A stretch of 64,000 nt of DNA from Edaphochlamys debaryana (taxonomy: Eukaryota; Chlorophyta; Chlorophyceae; Chlamydomonadales): contig JAEHOE010000124.1 of NCBI GenBank assembly GCA_016858145.1, forward strand, positions 124,001-188,000, in the 5' to 3' direction. Shown here piece after piece: positions 33,361 through 43,131 of this stretch. Below the pieces are notes generated by a model, which saw only the letters and a program-made list of their open reading frames with translations, did no database searches and had not been told where the DNA came from. The position numbers were made by a program, and so were the translations under genes. How positions within the stretch are numbered: the first letter of the stretch is position 1; each line of letters begins with the position of its first letter.

Positions 33361-36218
33361 TCAACCGGGCAGCGGCAGGGGCCTAAGCCTGATGGACACG
33401 CTGCCCGCCCCCGCCCCCTCCTCCACCTGCTGAAAGCCGCCCTGTGCCCCAGGGGAAGCGGCCATGCCCGCTCCCCCGCTGGCTGCCTCGCGCCCTCCGT
33501 CGGTGCCAGAGAGGCCCCCCGTCCCTGCCGCCTCGGCTCCTGCGTGCCGTCTGAACACGTCGGGCAGGAAGCGCTCGAAGTTGCCAAACTCCTCCACACA
33601 GTGCAAAGTCCAGGCCTGGGGTCGGGGTGAGGGCGTACGCATCACACAGGTATGCGGGCGGTCCATCCCTCAAAGCACGGGGCCATACCCAATGCTAGCT
33701 AGGTAGTCCTCCCAAGCTCCCAGGTGACTCGTGCTGACTTTGGTCCTCAGGTTCCAGCATGGCTCCACGACCCCAACGCCCCACCTGCAAGCGCTCTGGG
33801 GGAAAGACCGAGTCCCGAGCTGCGGCGTTGAACGCAGCGGCCGCGGGGTTGCGCCCGCCCAGAATGAACCTATGAGCAGGTAGGGACAAAGGGTTACAGA
33901 TACGAGCCTCGGGTCATGCCCGTTGCACAGTGATGGCAAAGGCTGGGAGTCTTCATGATCTGCTCCCGCCCGCAGCTCCTGGCGCCTGAACGCACGCCCA
34001 CACGTGCACCCGCCTCGCCTTGAGGTGATGACCAGGCCCCGAGGCGTGTCCTCCCACGTGTGGACCAGCTCCTGCAAGGGGGCAGTCGCACGGGGGCAGT
34101 CGCACGCGCAGGGCGGCCTTAAGCCTGAGCACAGCCGCAGGACTTCACGCGCCACACACGCAGCTCGCCCAGAGTGTGCTATGACATCGGGGCTTCGGGG
34201 GGGTGTAAGGGGTGCAGGGAAAAGCCTCGTTTTGATGCCCGCCGGCCCCCCCCGGTGGGTGCTTGGTCTCACCTGCATGACCGTGGGCCCCACGTAGTAC
34301 AGCAGCCTGAGGGGCGGGGGCCGGGGGGGCATGACGGGCGGCAGGCGGGGCCAGATGCGAGAGGACGCGTGCTCTCCCTCCCGCTGCCCCTTTGTTGTCT
34401 TCTCCTCGGTTGCCCTTGCCCTTGAAACCCTCTCCACCGCCCACCCTGCCACCCCCCGCTCCCCACCACCAACACCACTCACTGACAGGCCTGGCGCGTA
34501 CCTGTGCATGTTGGGCGCTGTGTCCCTCGACACCAGCGTCACGTCCACCGGGACCACCTCCACGCCGCCCAGCGGAGGAGCCGCCACCGCCGCTGACACC
34601 ACCACCGCCTCTGCGCTCTGCTGGACAGCCCTGCTGCCCGCGGGCAGGGCGCCACCCGCGGTCGCGTTGCGGGGCCCCCTGAACTGCTCCACGATGTGCA
34701 CGCCCGGGAGCAGGGCAGCGGGGGCAGGGGAGGGCGGAGTCGCGGGGGTGGGGGTGGCGGGGGTAGAGGTGGCGGGGGCTGACTGCTGAGGCGGCGGCGG
34801 GGGCCGCGGGTCGGGCAGCTGCACGCGGGTGAAGCTGACGTGGTCCACTGCGGGACAGGGGGCAGGGGGGCAGGGGACAGGGGCCGGAGGGGTTTGAGGT
34901 TGAACGAGGTGGCAAGGAGCCGCGTTGTGGAGGGCCAGAGGTGGCAGAGAGGCGAGGGGTGTGGCCGGGTGAGGGTCGAGGCAGCATGGCGACTTGGCTA
35001 CATGCCGCCCTGGAGGCACCGTGGTGACTTGGCGTCGAGGGGGCAGCTCAGGCTCACAGGGATGTGGTACGCCGCACCGTGTCAAGGCCTCACCCGGATG
35101 CCACAGCTTGTATGCGGGTCGGTACCAGCGGCCGCCGTACTGTACGGAACTCATGCTGACGCCTTGCGCGAACCACCATGACACGTGGCTGCTGTTGACG
35201 TCCTGGGGGTGCAGGCGGATCGGGGAGGGGGCGGGCCTGCTGTTGCTATCCAGTTCCCGTACCCCACCCCACCCCACCCTAGCCCCGGATAGCGTTGGCC
35301 CCACCTCGGGCTCCACTGCCTGCCCCCGCGCGCCTCACCCTCAGTGGCTTGTGGACGAGAGTTCTGTGCAGTGCGTCGTACTCGTCGTACCTTGATAGGG
35401 GGCGCGAAGCAGGGGCGAAGATGGAGCATTGCGCATGTGTCAACGGCTTAAATACGGCAGGAGCGGCTCTTGCGCTACATGCCTTGGTCCTGCATCCCTT
35501 TCTGCAACCGCTGTGACAGGTAGGCCCGAGCAACCGGCACCCGCCCATTGATCACCGCCGTGCATCATCACCACCATGCCCGTGCTTCCCGCCCTGATCC
35601 CCATCCCATGCCATACCTGTCGTGCAGGCGCTCGAGGCCTTGCGCGGGGCAGCGCATGGGCCCCCACCTCGCCCCCAGCTCCCCAGGCGCCACCGTGTGG
35701 AGGCAGGGCAGCGAGGCAGGCCCCATCACCCGCACGCCCACGCCGCCCCCAACCTCCGGGTCCAATGCTTTCAGATCAGGCGCCTGCAGTTCAGGCGCGG
35801 GTGCAGTCGCTGGCGGTGCTCCTGCCGTCACTGGTGCGGCGGGGGCCCCGCTGCGTCCGCCCTGGGCCGCTGAGGGCTGGGCCAGGGGCAGCCGGGAGCC
35901 GGCAGAGGGCGGGCCCCAGGAGCCTGACGCCGGGCGCTTTGGCAGCGGGTACGGGAGGTCCGTGAGGGTGAGGTTGAGAACGGGGGCGTGGAGGCCGTCC
36001 AGGCCTACGGCTGTCGGTGCCGTTCCGTTGGGTCGCGTCAGGGGGGGCGCTGCTGTTGGGGGCCCCGTCGGCTCTCCCCGGTCGAGGGCCAGGCACGCCA
36101 GCGCTACAGCGCAGCACAGCAGCAGGCGCAGCAGCAGGGCAGAGGCGCCGCCGCCACGGGCCGGGCTGTAAGGCCCGCCGACAGGCCGCCGCGCATAGCG
36201 TGCAAGGACAGCCGCCAT
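33361..36218 (-). CDS. DAPG-hydrolase-like (PhiG domain) protein with N-terminal membrane anchor
   Basis: Eight exons: 36218-35617, 35390-35339, 35202-35094, 34847-34502, 34306-34273, 34071-34019, 33869-33785, 33615-33361, giving 511 aa; an in-frame ATG at 36389 would add 57 residues. A hydrophobic stretch (about 25-46, LLLRLLLCCAVALACLAL) is a signal anchor or signal peptide, followed by a Pro/Ala-rich linker. The domain from about residue 200 shows RYDEYDALHRTLVHKPLR, SSHVSWWFAQG, YKLWHPVDHVSF, TWEDTPRGLVITSRFILGG and, near the end, LHCVEEFGNFERFLPDVF. These are hallmarks of the 2,4-diacetylphloroglucinol hydrolase (PhlG) fold, a metal-dependent C-C hydrolase. The substrate in an alga is unknown. 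Intron 6 has a GC donor (34018-34017), supported by the SRF motif it restores. It is divergent from the TIR gene. Confidence 0.75.
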
Positions 36219-36811
36219 CGGGCGTGCGGCCCAGCGTGCAAGCGGCTTCCTAGCTGCCTTGATAGGCTGCCTGCGAATGCGTGGTGCAGATCGGCTAGTG
36301 TTCAGGGGGGGCAGTGTGGACACGGCGCCATTTGTATTGCTGTGTGTGCCGTGCCGGTCAGTCTGAAAGGGGCGTCGAGGGCCTGTCAATTGCCGGGCCC
36401 TGGAGGGGCTTGCAGCTGCAAGGAGGGGTCGGGTGGTGCAGCTCGGGTGATTGGGTGAAGGCCTTGGCCGGTACGTTGAGAACGACAGCTGGCCGCCGCG
36501 GCACGGGAGCCGTGGACGCGGCGGGTAGGGCCGGCGTGGGGCGGCTAGCGACCCACGGACCAGATTTATACGGACGCTCCATCAGACGTAGACCGTAAGT
36601 AGCCCCTTACTTTGTTTACATGCTGCTGTGTAGAATCGCATGGTCCGCGACCGCAAACTCTGGCCAAAGTGTGGCACTTCGATGCTGCCTGAAACAAGCT
36701 AAACCACGCCATTGCCCCTCGCTATCGCTATCATAGCATTCGTGTTTTCATCCAAACCTACGAGCGCCAGCCTACATATGGTCCGCACACCTGAAACCTT
36801 TGTGTAGCGCG
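36219..36811. promoter_or_regulatory. Divergent spacer between PhiG-like and TIR genes
   Basis: Contains the start regions of both genes. If the PhiG-like protein starts at 36389, the spacer shrinks to about 420 bp. No motif stands out. Confidence 0.45.
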
Positions 36812-39800
36812 ATGACTGGAGGAGGCAGGTTGGGTTGAGACCGGGGGAAGTGCACAAGCTTCAATGTGTCACGACTTACATCTATCTGTCTCGCAGGCAG
36901 CCGGAAGCCGGTGCTTCTTTCCCATGTAGATGGGGGCAAGGAAGCCGCAAGCCGTATTGCCAAACACCTGCACAGCCTGGGCTATGCAACCCAGCTCCTT
37001 GGCGACACGCCAAACTCACACGCCCCAGCGGAGAATGCGCAATTGTACGCGGGTTGGTGTCGGCATGTGTGTGTGTGTGTGTGTCACCATGGCCGCGTGC
37101 GGCGGACGTATCACGAATACGCCTCTGCCTGTGCCGCAGGGAGAAGTCTATACAGGAGGCCATCGCGGGATGTGACGTGTTCGTGGCTGTCTGCAGTCCC
37201 GGGTACGTGGAAGGCGCGTGGCAGGCGCTGGGGTTTTGGTGGGGCGGCTGGGGGGTGGGGGTGTTCGAAGCGCCTTGCTGTGGGGTGATACAGGGTCAAC
37301 CCAGAGCGGCACGACGTGGGGTGCATTTAGAAGTGTCGGGAATATGATGTGTGCTGCCGGCAGGGCGTCATTGTGTGGCCACCAGTGATGCTAACGCCCT
37401 GCTGTGACAGGCAGGCTGCCCCCATGGGCCCCTTCTAGCCCCACTCAACTTGCTGACCGCATGCCTCATCGTCATGCTGTACGGTGTACGGCAGGTACGG
37501 CGAGGACGGCCGCACGTTAGCGGAGCTGAGCCTGGCGGAGGCCAAGAAGCGGCGTGTGGTGGCGTTCTGGCACGGGGGGGACTTCCCCCCGCCCAAGACG
37601 GAGTCGCTGGTGGGTGCCGCGGGGTCTGCACCCTTGCCTGGAACAGCCCAGCCTAAACCAGGCAATGGCAGGCACTAGGACAGCAGTGGGGCGGGGGCAC
37701 TGGGTGCACTGTGCGGCCGTGTTCAGACGGGCCTTGCCCGCAGCCGCCAGCCCCGGGGCCAGCAGGCAGCGGCTGGTGGGGGGGTGGGCAGCGGGGGGGG
37801 GGGGGTCGAGTTGAGACTTGCGAGGCAGCGCGAGTGGTCATTGGAAGCCGCCTCGCTCCAAGCTCAACCTCGGTCCGCATCTAACCCTTCCACGTGTCCG
37901 CAGTTGGCCGCTGCGCCCCGGGTTCCCAAGGCGGAGCCGTGCCTTTCAGAGCGCTCCAAGGTAGGGACACGGGGCGCAAGAGCACGTGACTCTAGGGCTG
38001 TGGCACGCGCAGGCTCGGCAAGTCGCGGGCGTAGCTGGACTCTCTTTCTGGGCCTGGGGCCCGACCCCGGTCGGCCTCCCCCTGGACCCCGCACGGCTCA
38101 GCTACCGGTGTACGCCCCACCCAACGAGGCCTCCTCTGCCCTCTCCGCCCTTCCCTCCATCCCTCCTCCCCTCCCCCGCTGCCCCGCTGCCCTACCCTGC
38201 CCTACCCCAACGTGCCGGTGGCCCACTCCCACCCTCCGCCTCCCACCCTCCGCCTCCCACCCCCCACCTCCCACCCCTCACCTCCCGTCCCCTCACCTCC
38301 CACCCACCCCCCCAGGCCGACTTCCCTGCGGTGCTGGATGAGCTGGTGGTGGCGCTGCAGGCCGTGGGCTGCTACGCCTCGCCCTACCTGGTGCCGCCCC
38401 CCCACTCCAAGGACCCATGGGCGCCCAGGGCCACCGCGGGGAGGCGCACGCTCAGCCCGGGCCGGGTGAGGCCGGGGGGCGGGCACGGACGGTGGCTAGG
38501 TCTTGGGTGCGCCCCGTGGCACCCGTCCATCACAACCCAGGCGGATCATAAAAGGATGCTGCCGGGGTCGTCTGGCTTCGCCTCCGGTCGGGGTCGCTGG
38601 GAGGCGCAGCAGGCTGGCGAACTGGGGCCCTTGAGCTGATCCATCCGTGCCGTGGTGGGCCTGGGCAGGCGCCACGCGCCCACGCTCGCTTACTGACCGC
38701 GCCTGAACCCTGAGGGCCCCCTTGTGCACCGCATTGTCCTCCGCCCTCTTCGCTGCAGACCGGCGCACCGCCCCCCCTCACAGTGGCTCGGGACGCCAAC
38801 CGCTCCCCCGGCCGCACCTCCCCCACCGCCGCCCGCTACATCACCGGCGCGGCGTCCTCGCCCGGCGCCGGCGCCGCCGCGCCGCGCAAGTCCCTGTCCC
38901 CAGGGCGGGGCGGCAAGCCCCCGCCCGTCGCCGCCGCAGCCGCAGCCGCTGCACCCCGCGCCAAGCCCTCGCCCAAGGCCGCGCCGCCCGCCAAGGCATC
39001 GCCCAAGGTGGGCCACTGTCCGGGGTCGGCATGTTGAAGTTGGCCTGGGGCCGAGGTCCAGGGCATCTTGGTTGATTGCTAGCTAGCCTTGGCGTATGGT
39101 GGCTAGCGCGCTCGGTTCAGGACATCTTGGTTGATTGCTAGCAGACTGGGGTGGTGTAGGCCGTGCGCTGTAACTGTGTGAGCTACCCGTCCGTCTGGGA
39201 AGGCAACCTCGAGCTCGCCCCGCCCCGCGACCTCGCCCCGCCCCCTCCAGGCTGCGCCCGCTGCCAAGCCGGCCGCGCCCTCACCCAAGGCCGCCACGCC
39301 ACCCCAGGTGCGCAGCCTGCGCCCCCGCGTGACTGCCCTCCCTTCCGCTGTAGCTTCCGCCGAGGGGACGTCCGGATCCCTTCTACCGGGCGCCACGGAC
39401 GTGCCGATGGCCCTCCTGCCACCTCTACCCGCCGGTATCCTCGCCTCCATCTTCCTCACGCCCTCTCCCCCCTCCTCCTGGTCTCCTCTCCCCCCCCCCA
39501 CGGTCCGTGCAGGGCGTGCCTGAGCGCCAGGCCTCCGCCGCTTCCCGAGCCAGCGTTGCGGAGGAGGAGCCGGAAGAGGAGGCGCAGGGGGGCAAGCAGG
39601 AGTCACGCCCCGCCTCGGCCGCTTCGGCCTCCGCACGGCCCGGCTCCTCCGCTTCGGCCCGGCCCGCGTCCGCCTCCGCAGCTTCTGCCAGGCCTGCATC
39701 GGCCATGTCCTCCCGGCCTGCCTCGGCGCTTTCCCCGACGAAAGAGGAGTCGTCTCGGCCGTCGTCTGGCCGGCCGGAGAGCCGGAGGTCAGGGCGCGAC

Positions 39801-40232
39801 GGGGAGGAGGAGGAAGAGGAGGAGGAGCAAGAGGAGGAGGAGGAGGCCGAGGAGGAGGAGGAGGAGGAGGACGGCGAGGAGCGGGAGGAGGAGGAGGAGG
39901 AGGCCGCGCCGCAGCAGCAAGAGGAGGAGGAGGTCGAGATCGTGGAGCCGGATCGGCCGATGTACAACGTGTACGGCTTCGGATCCAGCCGCAGCCGGGC
40001 CAGCCGGCGTACGACAGATGACGTGGCAGCTGCGCCCACGCTACCCACGCAGCCCGAGCAAGATGAGGGCGGCATCCCAGAGGGTGAGGAGGCGGCCGAG
40101 GAGGAGGAGGAGGCGGAGGTGCAGGCGGAGGCGGCGGCAGGGTGGGCACCCGCCGCTGCCGGTGGGGTCGGGGACGGGGAGGACGGAGACCTGCCTTCGG
40201 GGCTGGGGAACAATGACCTCGGCTGGGACTAG
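36812..40232 (+). CDS. TIR-domain protein with long Ser/Pro/Ala and acidic tail
   Basis: Nine exons: 36812-36828, 36901-37044, 37140-37202, 37495-37609, 37904-37960, 38316-38465, 38759-39007, 39251-39307, 39513-40232, giving 523 aa. The N-terminal 140 residues read as a TIR fold: KPVLLSHVDGGKEAA (beta A and first loop), SIQEAIAGCDVFVAVCSPGYG, GRTLAELSLAEAKKRRVVAFW. Glu85 in LAEL sits where catalytic TIR NADases have their Glu. The rest is low complexity: SPGR/SPK basic-Pro repeats, then repeated SRPAS-type units, an uninterrupted Glu tract around 39805-39940, and ends DLGWD. The first exon (MTGGGS) is tiny and rests on splice phase alone. TIR domains act in NAD+ cleavage or as adaptors; which applies here is open. 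Confidence 0.72.
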
Positions 40233-41333
40233 GGCAGTGGGAAGGCTGCAGAGGCTAGGTTTGCCTGTCAAAGTAGCAGAGAAGCCGCGGGGCTGTATGT
40301 GAACTGAGGGTCCCTTGAGGGCATCCACGTGGCCCTTGGGAGCAGTGCCTGCGAGCTGGGGCGGGGATGCAGTGGGCGAAGTCTTGTTGTGGCAGCAATT
40401 GCGGGGGGTACAAGTAGCAGGTGGTTAGGGAGGCTGGATAAGTGCAGGAGACACCGGGTGACCGGCGAGCGCGGGGGTTATGTGCTGGGTGCAGTGGATG
40501 TGCGGGGTGGATGGCGTGGGCTGCAATGCTGAAGCGCTCTGAGCTGTGAGCAGGATGGATGACGCATTGAGCTGTTGGAGGATGGAGCATTGCTGGGGGG
40601 GGGGGGCTGTGGTCCTGGTCCCAAGGACCTGCGAGGGCAGGTGAGGGCAGGCCCGTGTTGAGGGCGAGGCTGTGGACAAAGCCGTTGTCGGTTGCCGTTC
40701 GGCGCGTAGTAACGGCGGCAACAGGCGGTCGCCCACTCCTGCACCCTCGTAGCTGCAGAGCACGCAGTAACACTACAGTACAGCCGTGTCTAGCTATTTT
40801 GGCGCGGCATTGGAGACCGCGTCGCCGTTGCGCAACGTGACATGCGCAATTGCCCTGACGCGAGCGAAAGCTCGTCGTCTTTAGTAGAGTCACCGCATCT
40901 GCATCACACGCCATGGTGACGCTCACAGAACAGTCCAGCGCTTGGTAAGGAGAGGCTGGCCCGGCTGACGGGTAAACGCCCTCCCTTCTCCCGCTCCCTG
41001 CTCCTCCCCTGCTCCCCAGCCCCAGCTCAGCCCAGAGCGCCTCAAAGCACCTCGCTCATGCGTCGCGCCTCCACCAGGCCGCCCTCCATGGGCCACAGCT
41101 CCACCAGGTCCCCCTCTCGAGCCCCCAATGCACTGTTGAGCTCCTTCACACCCGTATAAACAGACCCTCTTCCCGCACCCAAGGTGCACATGAAAGTGGT
41201 CGCCGCGACCCCCCCGGGGCCCTAGAGGCGTTATGGTGCGCGCACGCACTGACAGTGGCTATATACCCGCTCCGGCGGCTGCCTGCAGTGGGGCCACTGC
41301 CTCCGCCTGTGCTCTGCACACCTTCTTGCCGCC
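40233..41333. other. Spacer between TIR and coiled-coil genes
   Basis: 3' flank of the TIR gene and upstream region of the next gene. No further exon seen; a run of ten G residues lies near 40592. Confidence 0.45.
41259..41266 (+). promoter_or_regulatory. TATA-like box of the coiled-coil gene
   Basis: GGCTATATACCC lies about 70 bases upstream of the proposed ATG at 41334, a reasonable spacing for a short leader. Confidence 0.5.
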
Positions 41334-42326
41334 ATGCCGGTCCAAGCAGCTCTGCAGCTGCCGCAACTTGTGAAGGGCAGGCTGAGCCTCCTGCCGGAAC
41401 TCGCGGGGCGCATCCTTGGCCAAACGCAGCCGCACGTGAGCGTGGTGGAGCTCACGCAGCTCGACAGCTTCCTGCTGCACTAAAGTGACTACGCTACACC
41501 TCCGGTCGCAAGCCTCGGGCTGCTCGAGGCGCTGGCCACCACCCGAACCAACTCTAGACGAGAAGATAGCACAGGCAGAGGCAGAACTGGCGCGGGCGAA
41601 GTAAGTCCAGGGCCTGCCGAGCATGCGCGGACATGTCACCACCCCCGCCCCACTGCTCGCATCGCGGCCACCTCGCCGGCCCCTGACCTGACCCACGCCA
41701 CCTCCTTCGCCCCTGTGACGCCTCCAGGAAGCTTCTTCAGAGCAACGAGGAGGCGCTGCATCGGCAACGGACGGAGTTCAAGAGCGACCGACGGGGGAGG
41801 TGCGTGCCGGTGGGGCGGGGCAGAGGGGGGAGGCGAGGGAAGACGGGCAGGCGAGTATCCGGCGCACACGCCCTCACACGCATCAGGCCTTTGGACACAC
41901 CCGTATCACTCCCGTGTCGTGCCCGGGCCCCGATGCCTTGACTCGGGCAGGAGGGACTCAGGCGCCGCCACATTCCACACGCACCACGTCCCCCCCCAAG
42001 CACCCGAACACCCTTCGCTCCCCCCCCCCACTCCCCCTCCCTCCTCCCCGCCACCCATGCTACGCTGCACGGCCCCTGCGATTACAGTGTCCCCCCGCCA
42101 CCCACCCCCACACAGGCGCGCTCAAGACACGATGGAGTCCATGGTGGAGGCCTCCCAGGAAGGGGTTGAGGGGTGCAGCAGGCGGCTGGAGGCGTTGAGG
42201 GCGCAGCGGGCGGCGCAGGGTCAGGGTCATGGGGAGGGGCAGGGGCGGGCAGAGGGGCAAGGGCAAGGGGAGGCGGAGGGGCGAGGGCAGGCGGAGTCGG
42301 GGGCAGAAAGTCAAGGGCACAACTAG
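41334..42326 (+). CDS. Small coiled-coil protein of unknown function
   Basis: I do not recognise the family. Proposed exons: 41334-41435, 41575-41600, 41728-41799, 42116-42326, giving 136 aa. The last three exons are well linked by phase and splice sites and encode a heptad-like, charged helix (AEAELARAKKLL, SNEEALHRQRTEF, DTMESMVEASQEGVE, SRRLEALRAQR) followed by a Gly/Gln/Glu repeat tail. The first exon (MPVQAALQLPQLVKGRLSLL) is plausible from the TATA-like sequence and its GTGAGC donor, but the acceptor of exon 2 could lie up to 24 nt upstream, adding residues such as LDEKIAQ. It is convergent with the XEG113-type gene. Confidence 0.5.
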
Positions 42327-43131
42327 GGATCCAGGCTCCACAGGGGGCAATGTGAGGGCGGGGGGCCTGCCGCTGGCAGGATGACGAATTGACGGGAGCT
42401 CGGCGTTCTGGTCTCGAGGTTGCCGTTGGGCACGCGCGGGCTAGTGACCGCGGACCGGGCAACAAATTGGAGTACGTAACTAAAGCATCTACCGACCACG
42501 AGCGCCCCTCCCAGGTGCCGCTACCTGTCCTCTGCGCCACCAGCCCCCCAAACCTGGAGGTCATCCACCGTCCAGTCCACTCTCTCAGCTCAACCCTGGG
42601 TACCCCAGGCCTCCGTCGAACCCTTCGGCTTCGTGGCCCGTGTCACGTGCTCGACGCCATCGACTGACCGTCCGATTGCTCTACCCCTCTCCCTGGTGAC
42701 CGTACGCACGGCACCGCTTGGGTCACGCACTGCCCACAGCCGCGCCCACCACTCTCAGGCTCACAGCTCAAAACAAGAAGCCCTTGAAACTAGCCACAGC
42801 TCGCCTCCGCCTAAGCGCTATTGCACGCAGCCACTGCACGCCGTCGTCTGCTGACAGCAGACCTGCGGTGTCCGAGTATATCTCTCGATGCGGAGCAGCA
42901 CGACAATGCTCACACCAGCAGCCCCGGGCCTCCAGCAGCGCTCGCGGTGTAGAACCCGTAAACGCAAGTCACCTCCCCTTCGCTTCCCCTTCGCCTCCCC
43001 TTTAGTTCCCCCTTCCCTCCCCCTTCCATTCCCATTCCCCTTCCCTTCCTCTCCCCTCCAATTGCTGAGCACACCAACCCAGCCCCCGCCCCCTTCCTCC
43101 GCCTCTTGGTGCCGCCCCTCCCAGGCGACCG
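42327..43131. other. Spacer between converging genes, no gene recognised
   Basis: 3' flanks of the coiled-coil gene and of the arabinosyltransferase. There is a CT-rich tract at about 42965-43070. Nothing else seen. Confidence 0.45.
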
